Source: Batillaria attramentaria (lineage: Eukaryota; Mollusca; Gastropoda; Batillariidae). Taken from it: a DNA stretch of 64,000 nucleotides. Of the stretch, positions 1 through 13,515 are shown piece by piece (position 1 is the stretch's first letter; every line of letters begins with the position of its first letter). The DNA is taken from positions 537,001 through 601,000 of the forward strand of contig JACVVK020000293.1 of assembly GCA_018292915.2 (NCBI GenBank), given 5' to 3'. Below the pieces are notes generated by a model that saw nothing but the letters and a program-made list of their open reading frames with translations, did no database searches and was not told the origin of the DNA. Made by a program: the position numbers and the translations under genes.

Positions 1-90
1 TTATATTCATTTATTAATGCTTGCTTCCCCCACATGCCACACAGGGTTAAAATGAGTAGATAACCATTGAATCTCGCTTTGTCTCGGCAG

Positions 91-480
91 TTCTTGTCAG
101 GACTGCACCTCATGGACTACAGCCTGATTGTCGGGATCCACGACTGCTCAGTGGAGGACAAGCAACATCGTAACAACTTCCCCGTGCCAGCCGACGAGGA
201 GGAGGAGGAAGAAGAGTCGTACCTGGAGGAGGGGGGCGAGGAGGGGGTGGAAGAGGAGGAGAATGGGGTAGAGGACGAGGGAGGGTTGGGCGATGTTCCC
301 ACCCCGCCTGACTCCCCACAGCCCATCACACCCATGCCTGTCTTCAGCGGGGAGCTGGACCCAGAACTTGAGCGGTTTGGTGTGCGGTCTTTGGAGGGTG
401 AGTGCGGATCCTTGCTTTTGAAGCATGGTGTCGTTATTTTTGGCTCCCTTGTGTAACAATGGGAGTCTATGTATTAACCC

Positions 481-513
<33 letters not shown>

Positions 514-2095
514 TGTGTGTGTGTGTGTGTGTGTGTGTCCAGAAAACTTTAACGTTGTCATTTTCTCAGAATCTACAAACAGCAGAGGCACCAAACTTGG
601 CATGCTGATAGACAACCGCAAGACCTTTCAAAACGTATCATTTTGAATGACCTTGACTCAAGGCCAAGGTCACTAAAGCTCTCTGTTTGAAAATTTTACA
701 TCGGCATTTCCTCGTAATCTACAAACACCAGAGGTTTTAAACTTTGTATGATGATAGACATCCATAAGAACTTTACAGATATACATGTGTTCAGTGGCCT
801 TGTGGCAAGGTCAAGGCCGTACAAGCTATTTTGGTGAAACCTTAACATTGGCATTTTCTCGGAAACAACAAACAGCAGAGGTGCCAAACCTGGCGTGCTG
901 CTAGACAGTGATAAGACCTATGCATGCATACCATCTTAAATGACCTTGACTCAAGGTCAAGGTCATTAAAACAGTCTGTTGGGAAATTTTATATTTGCAT
1001 TTTCTCAGAATCTAGAAGGATCAGAAGCCTCAAACTATGTGTGATGATTGTCATTGGCAGCACCTTTACAGACATACCTGTGTTCAGTGACTTTTAGTCA
1101 AGGTCAAGGCCATGCAAGCCTTTTTTTGGAAACTTTAACCTGGCATTTTGTCCAGAACAACAAACAGTAGAGGCACCAAACGAAGTATGATGATAGACAG
1201 CAATGAGACCTACCTTTCTGAATGACCTTGACCTGTGTCACAAGGGAGCCGTGGAGGCTTCTGCCTCTCTAGTTTTTGTAACTTTGCAGAAAAGTGAATA
1301 ATGTACTGTATGTAATTTTTGGATGTTTTGACTCCATTTGACCCACTACCAGACTTTTTAATCATGATGATGGTCTCATGAGGGGCAGAAAAAAATCCAT
1401 GCACAGCACAGGTGAGAGCGAAGTGAAAGCTGATAAAAAGGAACTGAGAAAAACAGGAGTGACAGATGCTTCAAGTTATCCTTAAAAAGTATTTTGGCCT
1501 GTTGCTGATATATGACCTTTGAAATGCTGAAAGAGCATGACTTGTTCACTTCACTTCTGCCATTTTAGAAAATACCCCAAGCAGAGGAACTAATTATGTA
1601 TATACATCTTCATTACCTAAGTCAGCATTAGAAGCTGCTCAGGTTAGATCTAAGAATGTTTTCTTTTCGTACAGGGACGACATCGAGGGAGGGTTAGGCG
1701 ACATGCATTCAAAATGGATGTCAGTTTTAATGTTTTAACAATAACTGTCCATCAGATGTAGTTACTGTGTATATACTGCAATGCAATCATACAAATCACA
1801 CTGTGTAAAGTGCTGAAGGGTCTGCGACATGGACAGTCCAGTGTGTTTGCTCCAGATTTCAGTCTATGCAGGTTCTAACCTCTGACGATGGTTCTTTGTT
1901 GTTTTCACAGGGAGCTCCAAACAAGAGATCTATTTCATGGCGCTCATCGACGTCCTGACCAAATACGGCATGAAAAAACGCACAGCGCAGGCTGCGAAAG
2001 TAGTCAAACACGGTGCAGGCGCAGAGATCTCAACGGTGCGACCGGACCAGTACGCCCGTCGATTTCTGGACTTTATTTCCAAGTGCATTGAGTGA
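91..2095 (+). CDS. PIP4K2: PIP4K2, phosphatidylinositol-5-phosphate 4-kinase type 2, C-terminal part (two exons)
   Basis: The last two coding exons, 91-397 and 1911-2095, splice at cag/TTC, G/gtgagt and cacag/GG to an open frame that ends in TGA. The gene is cut by the window start. The family makes PI(4,5)P2 from PI5P in the cytoplasm, at internal membranes and in the nucleus. The first exon begins with the kinase-core motif [11 protein letters not shown] (vertebrate MDYSLLVGIH). It then has a long acidic insert with runs of six to seven Glu, and the family motif TPPDSP. The last exon carries [14 protein letters not shown], then [12 protein letters not shown] and the terminal [10 protein letters not shown] block typical of type 2 kinases. 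The acidic insert looks longer than in the vertebrate enzymes I remember. The identification is secure; which vertebrate paralogue is closest cannot be told here. Confidence 0.95.
540..1250 (+). repeat. intronic tandem repeat with nuclear-receptor half-sites
   Basis: Inside the PIP4K2 intron lie about five diverged units of roughly 147 bp, arranged as alternating types so that the higher-order period is about 293 bp. One type has TGACCTTGACTCAAGG followed by (C/T)CAAGGTCA, at 648-672 and 941-965. The other has GGCAAGGTCAAGGCC or GTCAAGGTCAAGGCC, near 806-818 and 1097-1111. A partial unit with TGACCTTGACC ends the array near 1231. Between these motifs the units share text such as AACAAACAGCAGAGG and GATGATAGACA. 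A (CTGT)n(TG)n microsatellite at 489-538 lies just upstream. Confidence 0.85.
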
Positions 2096-5000
2096 CGTTG
2101 TTCCCTTGCCCACATTGTGTATACCCCCTTCACCTCCCTGCCAAGGGTGACACGACTGATCAGCAGTCTCAGAAAGTATTACTTGCCAGTTGACACAATG
2201 CCCACCTGTGCCACGTGTGTGTAGACTACAAAAGACAGACAGACAGACTAGTGGCGCCGACTTTACCTAGTCATTCTTCTGCGAAGCAGATTGTCAGTTG
2301 TGTTGTCGGACCGTGATGAACCAGTTGCAATTTTTCCTACAGCATTTTCCTCTTCGCTGTTATGACCAACTTCACCGCATCTAGAACAGTGGTAACTGTA
2401 ACATGCCTCCAGCAGCAAGATGCAGCCCCTGTAGCTATTTTATAGTGTGGGAGGGTGCTTGGAGTGGTAGGAGCAGGTTATGTGACCCCGTTGATTGTTA
2501 AGTTGAGGGCTTCGAAAGGAGCAGCCTCTTACCCCTCAGTACGCTGCTATGGTAGCATTTTGTGTGTTACGTTTAGCTGTAAAAACTTTTAAAAATTTAA
2601 ATATAAAAACAAGAGTTACAAAGAGTGTTGTTTCTCAGTAGAAACTCTGAACTTTTCTTCCTAGTCTTCATTGATTTGCATTGCAATAAGCGACTCCACT
2701 TTGCTAGCCACGAGATCAAATGCCTGCCCATTTTCTCTGCCGTGTAATTGCAAAACACAGTAAGTCCATGACATCATTTCAGGGGAAGGGGCTATTTCAA
2801 AATGAAAGAAACTGATGGTCTTTTTTCTCAAATGACGTCGGTGGACTTACTGTTTTCTTCCTATGTTTTCAGCCATATCGAACTTCACGTGTTTCCCTCT
2901 TTATAGCGTCTGGCAAGATAGTTTGCCAGGCCGTATCACGTGTTGTATTAAGTTTGGCTCACCACGCGATTGGCTGAATGCTGGGGGCTCGCCTTCTTTG
3001 CTTGACAGGAGTGTAGTGGTCTGTGGCAAAAGGAAACGTTTGTCTAACTTCCCAGTCGCAGCACTTGCACCAGTACATTTCTGTGCATGAAAGGGTTTGA
3101 TCTGTAATCACATTCTGCCTTTGCACATAATTATCTCTGAACATTGCACGCAGACTGGTTTGTCATGTTCGTTGGCACAACTCACTTCTGCAAACATGAG
3201 TCTGATGATTGCTCAGTGCGTAAGAATGAATATTACGCATCGCAAAATCACGATCTCTGGTGATGCAGGAACTGTGGAATGTAAGACCACAATGTCTGGA
3301 TTCATGACCGGTATCCAGCTGCACATGGTGCGTTGTACAACTACATGCATTGCACAAGTGTTCCAGCGGTGAAATTACAGCATAATGATTGGACACGGGA
3401 TGTGGTCCTCTGATAAGGTGTGCTCTTCACTCGTGACTAATACACCTGTGAAGACGTAAAACAAACATCACAGCGCATTTCTTGTCAAATTGTTCGCAGG
3501 GTTTATTTAGTAGGATGTCCTTCATTGCCATTTCAGTTCACCTTACAGTACAGGAACGAACCCATGCATCACATTTCTCTTTAGAAGCATGCATCACTAA
3601 AGATATACATACCCCTCTATTCTTACCAGCCTTACGCTTCTAGGTAGGACAGTTAGGGTGCTTTACAGATGGTTCAACTCACCGTGGCTTCTGGACTTGG
3701 ATGGATTATTATGGTGTGCCCTGTCATAAATGTATGCAGTCATCAGAATTAATGTGAACCCATTTCAGTCTGTTTTTTGTTGTTGTGTGATACCAAATAT
3801 ATGGATGATGCCGACGTCAGTTTGAGTGCACAAATTGACAAGACCACCGACAAGAAAAGAGCCAAAATTCTGGAGGGTGGGGGAGGGGGGTGGTGTGTTT
3901 AAGGGAGGTGTTTGGAGTTTTCCAGTTACATATACACATGTAGAAAGATTTACAGGCGCATGTGTCCATTTTTTGTTCAAGGCGTGGATGTTGACATCTT
4001 CAGTTGTTGTCGATAAACGTTCTCAGTTATTTCTGAATTAGTTACTTTTGGATTTCATGTACATCTTGGTGATCGTTGTCGGAGCATATAGCTGGAAAAG
4101 TTGAAACCCACACATACTAATGAACTCCTCTTGGGTTTTTTGGGGTTTTTTTTTTTTTTTTTTTGCTTTCATGTGATATGTGGTGGACTTCAATGCCTCA
4201 GCCCATGTATGTGAGTGTGTATGGAAGCATATCGGTATCTATGGTAGTCTAGAGATACAGTTTTTCCACTATACACTAACAGGAGACAGCTGGTGTGAGT
4301 TTTTTGTTGGCCCATAATGTTTTGAAACTACATATATTTCCAGACCGACCCAGTCAAATACTGTATCCATGCCTGTCGCAGACGTGTTTTTGTAAGCAAC
4401 TGTCATGGATAATACGCATGACGGGGTGCAGGTGTGCCAGACTCCAACGTGTACTTATGCTGCACTCGTGTTTAATTTAGAGAACTTACACGCATACTGG
4501 CTAAACCGGATAACAGTGCTGACCACTACGTATCAAGAATCAGGGAAGTAGCCTGCTTTTAGCGTATATTTTACCCAGCTGAAAATTATATCATGGCGAA
4601 ATGCACAACCACATCTTCCAGCCCTAAAATGTTCAGTGATGCAGCGTCATGTTGTGGCCAGTGGTGGCTTTGAAATGTAAGGGAGACTACTGATGCTAAA
4701 ATTCATCACCACCAACCGATCGATCGTAGAGAGTTCACTCTGTGTCAAAAGCAGCATGCCTTTTTTGTTTTCTTTTCTTGTTTTGTCAAGAGCATTTAAA
4801 AAAAAAAAAAATTAAAGTTGTCTTTTGCTTACATGAAGTATATGAATGCGTTTACGGAGGTGAGACAGAATTTGAGCAAGAGAAGGAGTAGGGGGGATGA
4901 GGGAGAGACATTTGTTAATGTGTGATGGAGTCATTCACAAAGTGAGTGAATGCATGTGGTCCACGTGAGTACTGATGTAAAAGTGATCACGCTCAACCCT

Positions 5001-8000
5001 CGCTTGTGTTGGACCTCCTCAGCGGAAAAATCTCCAACGGTAGTTGTGTAAGTTGGGATTTCAGTTATGAACTGAGAAAATCAGGTTTCTTAACGGTAAA
5101 CCATAATGACACTTGCACTAAGCCCCCCCCCTCCCCCCCCCCCCCCCCCCCCCATCACCACACATACACACACACACAGAGTCATGCAAGCAACAAATAC
5201 TAGTTTGTGGGGGGAGGGGGGGGGGGCACAGCAGTGGGGTGGTCATGGTTACTGGTAGCTATTGTAACTTCTGAAACAAGGTCTTCAAATCAGATTGGAA
5301 AGTACACCACGGAGTCCATGCACATACAACTTTTGAGCAGCAGCTATTAATCAGCTGCCTGTTGCTTTACTTGACCACAAGGTTCACATGATACTGAGTA
5401 CTGTTCACCTCTTTCATCCTCGCATCCACTTCCACTACTTGACATGTAATACATGTAATAATAAATCCATGTATCTTTTGGTCTAACCTGTTGTGTAGCC
5501 AACAAGACTTTGTTTTCATTGCACGAGTCGTTTGCTTCACCGTCTCCCCGGTTTGAAGCGTAGCGTGTTCATTTCATCAGTGTCTTTTCCCCTTTTTCAT
5601 CGTAAATACACTTGTCTTTTCCCTTCATCGTAAGGACACGAAATTGTTGAAATGATTGTATGCGTGCTCATGCTTGAGGCATATAAGCACCTTTTCAAGT
5701 TCAGTTCGGAAATATGAACATTCGTTGTTAACATATTTTTGTTTTCGTTATTTTTGTACAACATACCATTTGCTCCGTCATGTTTGAAAAGAGAAAGTTT
5801 CTGTTGGTTTGTTTCCATGGATATGTGCTTTCCAATGTGCAATGGTTACATGTAAATACAACTTGCATTTGTGTGTTGTTGGGTTTTTTGGGTTTTTTTT
5901 TTTCATGTTGTCAAGGAGAACAAATTGTGCGAATTGTAATGTTATTTGTGTCAGATTTGTGTTTGTTCACTCCTGTTTTGAGCAAAATGAAAACAAAAAT
6001 GAGGACAGAATACTGCAAGTGTGTTAGGCTTGTCTAACATCTCAGCACAGTTTCAAGTGCCATTTTGTGTGGATGATCATACTGCGTACTTTGCCCTGTT
6101 TCGTGTTCATATGTACATGTACTTGCACTATGTTGTGTCATGTACAGCGCTTTCTTGGCATCATCATGACATTTCTGCTATGATCTGGGAAAAGGGCCTA
6201 TATACCATGGATTTCATCAGAGCTTAGGCCCATTTTGCAGATGACGGTAGATCTATATGTATGATACTGGTAAGTCACCTTACTGTTTGTACTGTAGTGG
6301 TCTTGATTGTGTGAAAGTTCGTCAGCATAATGAAACGTTGAGTTTGTGCTGCCACTCTGCTAAATGGGACCATTCGTATCCTGCAGTACACTGTGAATAG
6401 ACTTCCTCCGTGTATTTGTAACAGAACAACTTAAATGGAGTAAAAGCAGATTACAGAGAAACCTCACAAAGCCTGTATGCGCCATTGCAATCCCCCCCCC
6501 CCCCCCCCCCCCCCCACGGAGTAATTATTGCATCCAACACAGATGTGTCCTGTCGGCAGATTTGTTCAGTCCACCTCAAATGCATGCAAAGTTGTTGAAA
6601 TAATTGTATGTTATTGTGTAGCCTTGTTTCACTGCGACTCCTGAGGTTACCACTGTGTTTTTGACACTTGTTCTAGCAAATAACAGTGAGACGAAAGGCC
6701 CTTTGCTGTAGTATACACAGAGATTGTGCCCTGTGAATTTCGCGTTTGTCTCTAATCCGCTTGTGGTAGGTCATTTTCACTGTAACCTTGCTTACGACAA
6801 AACCTTTTTTTTTAATTTTTTTTTTTATTACTTTTTTTTTATCCAGTATATATACATACACAAAGACGTACGTGAAAGCCTACTTACGTACGTACATACA
6901 TGTATACATACATACATACATTGTACACATAGATACATACATACATACATGTATACATACATACATACATACAATAGAAGCCACATACATACATATATAA
7001 TCTATAAATGTGTGGGCAAAAACAGTATCGCACCATCACTATAGTGTAAGTAACTGTTTTTATAGACGATGGTCAGGTGTTCCGGGAGCTACAGTTCAAG
7101 GAGGACCGAAGGGTTGGGTGTACCGGGTATATATCCATTCCCAAACACAACCACTGTTTCTATGTGGAAACGACAAAACCTTTGACCCTTTGTGCTGTGT
7201 ATGAACTCATCTGTTTTGTACGCATCCGTTTGGTATTGTGCGTTCTTAATCAAGACTTTCAGTACGAAATGTAGTTTGTGAGAGTAAATTGTCGGCGTCC
7301 CTCCTGTAACCCTGTATGCTGTACCTAATTTCACATTCATTTACATAATTGCATCAGCAGGCATACAAGGGTTGGTAAGGACAGCGATGAAGTGCTGATA
7401 ATATTGTAAATGGATTGATAGAGTCATCTACGGCCACTTTTGAATTTCAAGTTTGCATTCATCTCGTGTGAAATTTTTTGCTGAAAATTCCTTATAAATC
7501 ATATTATGAATGGATCGACAGAGTCGCCTGCGGTCACTTTTGAATTCTAACTTTGCACTGACGCACATGTGAAATGTTTGGCTGAAAATCCCTTGAAATT
7601 TACACATTGTATGAATATTTGTGTTTTGAGTCAAATTTTTAACATTCATCAATAAGAGCTGGAGTTTTTAGGTGCGTTGATAGAAGAAATTTTTTTATTT
7701 AGCTGAATTAACAATTTGAGTGTCCAAAGTTGTACTGTAAGTTTGTGTGGGGGTGTAAGGTGTGTGAGTGAATGATAGATACTAACTGGTATAGAAATAA
7801 AATAAAATTCATATGTTACTATAAATATTGTTATGCAGTGAAGCTGTAGTTGATAAAAGGCCATAGGGAGGGAACAAAGTTATTCTAAGTGGAATAGACC
7901 TCCCGCATTTTCAATAAAGATCAGAAAACCAAACTGCTCGTAAGGATTTGTCAAAACCTTGTTTTTTTCAGGGACACTAATCACAAAACAGAGAGCTACT

Positions 8001-10200
8001 GATCTTTTGCAGTCTCTTTGTTTTGTTCCATAGTTTATGCAGTCTTCATTGATTCTGACATTCATCATTGATAACTGAGATCACTGCCAGAACATTTTTC
8101 AGTGTTTAATAAAGATAGCATGCAAGTCTGACGAGATCAGCTAGGTTTTTTTTTTTTTTTTTTTCTCTCTCTCTTTCCAAGGAATATTCTTGTTAGCGGA
8201 AGAAGCACATGTACAAATTTTCCAGATGAATTGTTGTTTTTTCTAACAGCATACTGTCAAGTTCTGAGATAGGTTCACAGAATTCCACTTTCTTTATAGG
8301 CATTGCACTAATTTAGCACACTTCAGCAGTTGTACGTATGGATCATTTTTCTAACTTCGTTGACCAGGGTTTGAACTTACCTCATTATTTTTTCTTCTCT
8401 TTTTTTTGGCTTTGTGTTTGTTTTAATACAGTTTGGTTATATTTTGCACTTGACAGCAAACGAGCATAAACCTAGTGAAGTTTGTTAATTATTGTCGGTG
8501 AATCAAGCCTTACGTTAAAATAGCTTGCAGTACAGAAGTGCGCTTGTAGTTTATAAAGCTTATGACTTGTGTCTCCTCCCTTTTCTTTTCTTTTCTGTTG
8601 TTGAGGACCGTCATAGAAAATAGGCAGGCTGTGTAAAAGCTGAGATTTGTAAGATGGTACATTGTATGGTGACAACCCGTTTACATCTGGCACCAGTATT
8701 CACCTCACACAAACTCACATTGTGAAGATTTTTGTCAGTAAACATTTGATTAATAAACATGTTGTCCTCTTTTTCCGTAAGTGTGGATGCTTTTGTTCCT
8801 GGATGCTGCATTGTGGCTGTTGCATTTTATTTATTCATTTAATTTTGTATTTATTTATTAACAGACAAACAATTTCTTGGTCTCATTCACTATTACAAAC
8901 ATTGAAAACTGGCTTTATGACCATGCCAAGTGTCATAGTGAAACACACCTCAGTGAGACACAAAATCTGAGTGGTATTTGGAGTACATGGCGGAATTTCG
9001 TGCTATGATGAACACTAAACGGTTTAGCAGTCAAACAACCGCTTCAGATGCAATAAAATTCAAATAATTTAATGATTAAATAATGCGATTGTCAGCTGGC
9101 GAGTTAACCGTACATTAGGTTTGGTGGCGCGGGCACAAAGACTCAAGGGAAGTAATTTGCATTGCCTCCCTTTACCTGTTTGACCTCGGGACCGATGCGA
9201 AGTTATCCGTGCTCAGTGTCTACCGTTTATTTCTGGTAAGTACAGCTATTATGACCAAAAGAATAGCTCACGGTATTAGCTGCGACGTTCTTTCAATTTT
9301 TTGTTGTAATCTTAACACACTAAGGCGGGCCCTTCACGTGTCTGTTCATAACTGACTTCCCTTAGAAGAGGTTTAGTTGCCTGGTTGGTGACAGCATTAT
9401 GTTAATTTTATTGTGCATTTGGTAATCCAGTCGGCAAAAATTTTCTTAAATATTTTTGGTAGATCTGTGAATTTGTGCATATTAACTGGAAACAGATGTT
9501 TGAAAACTTGTGACCTAACGTTTGACCAACCATGAATATGATTCGGAAATAAGCTTAGCTGACGACCTCAGCATAAATGACAATACAGGCGAAAATGCTC
9601 GCTGAAAAAAAAAGAAAAAAAAAAAGGGGGGGGGGGGAAGTCTTGAGCCTAAAATTTACCGCCCGAGAACCTCAATTAACAATGGTGTCAACTGTTATCG
9701 TGTTCAGTAATGACGTATACTCCTAAAACCTTCATTAGACAGTGGAAAAAGTGACGTCAGTGAATGACGTGAAAGTGTTCTTTGGCTTGAAAAGGGCTTG
9801 TCGGGTTTTCAAAATAGTGAAAATAATTATTTAGGCTGGTTTCACTTATGTCGAGAAGAACCGGAAAGACAGAGAACACTGGCTGTTATAAAATATATTA
9901 GGTCACAACTTCCTGAATAACCTTTTTCTCTGCAATAGGTCTACAAAAGTGGCTCCATAACACGTTGTCGTTTAAAACCGTTGGCGACTGAGATACCAAA
10001 CGCACTATACTATAATTATATCGTTGTATTATTAGCTCACTTGCAGTAACTTAAAAATTCTATGGTCAGTTTGAAAAAGAAAATGTCAGTTAGAGAGTAA
10101 ATGATGCATGTTTGCGTAAAGGTTAGTCAGTAGTGAAATGTTGAAGATGTCTGAATGTATGATGCAACAGCAGCAACAACAACATTTGGGCCGCAAGCAA
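2096..10200. other. PIP4K2 3' UTR and flank, no further gene seen
   Basis: No reading frame here looks like a known protein. AATAAA hexamers on the plus strand occur at 7913, 8108, 8752 and 9052, so a long 3' UTR is possible, but none can be picked as the real polyadenylation site. The stretch also holds poly-T, poly-C (5125-5153, 6495-6516) and a (CATA)n tract at about 6891-6994. Confidence 0.5.
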
Positions 10201-10218
10201 ACAAACAAACAAAATCCC

Positions 10219-10740
10219 ACCGGCCCCCGTAGTGTCGTGGTTAGTACTTCGGACTATGGACCGGGAGACCCGGGTTCGAGTCCCAGCCGAGACAAGCGGG
10301 ATTTGTCCTACCTAGGTCGGCTCCTACCTAGAGCGGGTGTGCTATGGGCCCAATGGGGAGGCTGTTGCCACACAGCCGACATTCACCCACTTCACAGGTG
10401 CGACTTCGGTGGTGCTTCCCTTTGTGTGACACGTCTTATGATGTGGATGATTACACGGTCGGTACCGCAGGTGCCGTAGTTCCCGGGCCTGGCTAATGCC
10501 GGGATATTTATGACAGGAAGCGTGGAATGCGGCCCTGTCCCGCAGTCCCAAACCACACGGACCTCCATAGCATCATCTTACCATCATCCTCATCTCCATC
10601 ATCATGCATATTAAAAATTGCCCCAGCTTCCGAGCCCTCCGTGGATTCCACCCATTACCAGGGAGGAATACCACTGGAGCCGGCAAAGAGTTGTGGCAGA
10701 AAAATCCGGAAAAAATCCGGACAGCAACAACGCGCTAGAC
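10219..10740 (+). mobile_element. tRNA-derived SINE, family 2 (long form)
   Basis: The head at 10219-10295 resembles a tRNA gene, with a box A like TGGTTAGTACTT and a box B GGTTCGAGTCC, but the acceptor arms do not pair well, so it is not a working tRNA. The body runs through GGGATATTTATGACAGGA and GGTGTCCGTG-like text to AGTTGTGGCAG and an A-rich end. The same body recurs at 13735-13958, and in reverse at 43737-43897 and 61958-62142, which supports a dispersed family. Confidence 0.7.
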
Positions 10741-11261
10741 ATACCTTAAAGATTTTTTTTTTTTTAAAGTGAATAACGAAGACACTACTCCAGATATGGC
10801 ACAAAGGAAGACTCTTCAGCAAACCCAATTGTTTAAGCTGTGAAATATTAGCGTCTCGGTTGTTTGTGGGTATTTATTTATTTATTTATTTATTTATTTA
10901 TTTTTTTAGGAAGGACAGTTTCTTTATTATAATTACTTTTTCAGTGGGATGGGTGGGTGTTTAGGGAAATGTAACGTCTTCTCTCCAGTGAGAGTTTGAT
11001 TTCAAAGATCGCACCGGGAAAGTATTTGTCAGTACAAAAAATAATGTGGCTTCTGCCGGAATACGAACCTGGAAACCTGGACACCGATGCTCGGTCAACC
11101 GTTCCATTCAACCCTTGTACGCGGGAAAACATGATGATCTGTGGTATCATCTCCCCCCCCCCCCCCCCCCCGCACACACACACACATAGTGTTTCATGTA
11201 TGCGTGAGAACGTGTGTGTGTGTGTGTAGCTCACTGAGTGTTCTCTGAGCAGACTGTCAGC

Positions 11262-11306
11262 GCTTTATAAGACCTATATTATTATTATTATTATTATTAT
11301 TATTAA
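11262..11306 (+). repeat. LINE-type 3' tail, (ATT)n
   Basis: The text GCGCTTTATAAGACC runs into a (ATT)n tract. This is the usual look of the 3' end of CR1/L2-like non-LTR retrotransposons. No coding part is attached. A poly-C/(CA)n tract at 11151-11187 and a (TG)n at 11213-11227 lie just upstream. Confidence 0.5.
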
Positions 11307-11476
11307 AACAAAAGTTTTGTACCAATTGGTAAACATACCGTGACCGGCGACGGGTGCTTTGTAAGGAAACACATCGAAGTATCATGTTATGAATGAGTCG
11401 ATGAAATACTGCATGACTGAATGGCGTCACAGGACTACCGGCTGTCAGTGGGACGGGTAGGATGAACCCCAGGTCA

Positions 11477-11640
11477 GTCGAGCTTACTTACTTACTTACT
11501 TAGGCCCCTGGCTCCAAGTGGAGCGAGCACAGGCCATCCGATCGACAACCCTTCGCCATCGCACTCTGTTCTGGGCTATTCTTGCCACTCCAGTCCAGTT
11601 GGTGCCCTGCTTATATAGCTCTGCCTCAGTGTCCCAGCTA
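11477..11640 (-). pseudogene. non-LTR retrotransposon ORF2 C-terminus, fragment
   Basis: On the minus strand an open frame reads DTEAELYKQGTNWTGVARI, then AQNRVRWRRVVD and a final STWSQGPK before TAA, followed by a (AAGT)n tail. This is the well-known C-terminal tail of endonuclease/reverse-transcriptase proteins of LINE type. A second copy with more of the tail lies at 49784-50030. Everything upstream of this tail is missing or unrecognisable, so it is a dead 5'-truncated insertion. Confidence 0.8.
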
Positions 11641-12371
11641 GGCAGTATTTAAAGTATTATACTAGTCTCTTCATGCACAAAGCTTCAAAATGACTGGGCT
11701 GGTAGTGGTGATGAAATCGGTGGCCTTCAGCAGGTCCGCCTTCGAGCTCCAGAGATTCTCTGTGAACGTTGCGCCATCAGTTGCTGTGTCCTCAAGTTGC
11801 TTCTGTGAAGGTCACAGAATACAGCTGTTTTTTCTGCTCTTTGGCTCCTACCAATGTCAGGCGCCATACTTCCTTCAAAGCAAATTTCCACCATAACAGA
11901 CAACAGTTTCCAGGCGCAGGACATGTCGATAAGCTGCATGCCAACAATGAAGCCTCGAAAGCGTAATTTTGATTGCATTGTATGGCTGTGACCTGAAGCC
12001 GAGGGGGCAGGACTGCAGGAGATAATTATGCTCTGGGTTCTGTGAAGCTGTTTCACACGGACCATCAGTCGTTGCAAGGAACTTACAGTCAGTTTGAGAA
12101 GGCTCAGCTTATGGTTTACCAGAGACCTGTCCAAGATTTTCTCTCAAACTGAAAACAAAACGAAGACTGAAAGCAAATTTCATCAAGAACGCTCAAAACT
12201 GCGAACCCCACTTCCTTGAACTTGAACTTCCTGCGCTGACTGAAACATTTATTTATTCATGTACGTGTAGCCAAGTGGTTTTATGGAGTTGTACTTTGTA
12301 TTTATTTTGTTTTTCTCGTTCACCCTTCTGTGTTCTGTCTGTGGCGTATGTCTTGTCTGTCGTCATCCCTA

Positions 12372-12425
12372 GCCGCGAATAAGCCTTTGTTGCTTGCGCG
12401 GCGTTAAGCCCTAAATAACTGACTG
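12372..12425 (+). repeat. dispersed retroelement 3' end (AGCCGCGAATAAG type)
   Basis: The text AGCCGCGAATAAGCCTTTG, then TTGCTTGCGCGGCGTTAAGC and CCTAAATAACT recurs at about 20713-20775 with a (TAACTAAC)n tail, and in a diverged form at 37566-37632. The shared end plus short tandem tail suggests the 3' end of a retroposed family; I cannot name it. Confidence 0.55.
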
Positions 12426-13441
12426 TCGTCGTCCGCCTGTGACGTAATGTCTGTGATGCAAAACGAGTGTGTGACGCAGTGTGGCGTTGCCTATTTTGAA
12501 GAGTTGGTGTTGTCAGCCACAGGTTCTGTGGGGCAAGAAGCCATCATCATGTACGCCGTTGTATTTGAGCTGAACAAAAGGCCATTACACATGTACTCGG
12601 TCTCACTGGCTGGCTGTAAACAAGCTTCCACTGATCAGCTGTGCAAGAACAGTTCTCTTTAGTTTCATCCAGTTCGAACAGACGACTCCACTCCTGTCAA
12701 TCAAAAGGGACGAGCCCCCAAAAGTCAGCACATCGCGTGCCGCCCGCGGCAGACTGAGCACAGCACATGGCTTTGTCGGGCACACACTACAAAGGGGGAA
12801 GCATAACTGAAACGTGAAAACTGAGAAAAGCAGTAAGAAAAAAAGAAAGAAAAAAAGACCATTACTCAACTTTCTTTCATCCTTAAAATCGCCCCTTTTC
12901 CCCCCATAAAATGACGTCAGCATCAGTGTTTTGAAAAATAAACGGCAGAGTAAAGTGGCGGGAATTTGGCTTCGGGGTTTCAGTGTCGGGCGGAGTTGTC
13001 TATTCTTGTATTAATTTTTATTTCACGGTTCGCAGGGTAAAGATTTAGTTTCTAGGAGTAATCAGTGAAAAAGACAACAGAAAATGCTTCACGCTTTCAT
13101 TCTTTGCTTTCATCAGCTGGCTAATTTCATTGAGTGCAGCTGAAACAGTTTCACTGACTAAACATTTTCGTAGTTAAGTTTTTGTAGGCATGGTGCAGTT
13201 GTCACAGCGAAGGCCTGTCCGTCTTTCTAGATTCTTATACTTCGTCATAACTCTTCCATAGTCTAAAATTTACAAAGAAGCTGATTTTTTCAAATTTAAT
13301 ATAATTTAATTTAATTTTTATTTATTTTTTTTTATTTTTTTTTTAATTTTATTTATTTATTTATTTATTTTTTTTTTTTTTGGGGGGGGGGGAGAATTTC
13401 CTTCTTATCATAATAAACTACAATGTAATGTACTCAGTATT

Positions 13442-13444
<3 letters not shown>

Positions 13445-13507
<63 letters not shown>
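13445..13507. repeat. (TG)n microsatellite
   Basis: About 31 uninterrupted TG units follow a T-rich and poly-G stretch. Long VCVCV or HTHTH reading frames here and elsewhere in the window come only from such repeats. Confidence 0.95.
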
Positions 13508-13508
<1 letters not shown>

Positions 13509-13515
13509 GTTTCAG

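Noticed and set aside
1674..1706. Decayed duplicate of the PIP4K2 acidic exon (GAGGGAGGGTTAGGCGACAT after a tacag acceptor)
   Set aside because: The match to 270-297 is only about 25 bp of low-complexity text; too short to separate from chance.
10219..10295. tRNA gene
   Set aside because: Box A and box B are present but the acceptor stem does not pair, and the text continues into a SINE body found elsewhere. The same holds for all GGGGAGCC heads and for 27113-27185.
11727..12134. 135-codon minus-strand frame next to the LINE tail
   Set aside because: It shows no reverse-transcriptase or other motif and no second copy in the window; probably chance or decayed repeat.
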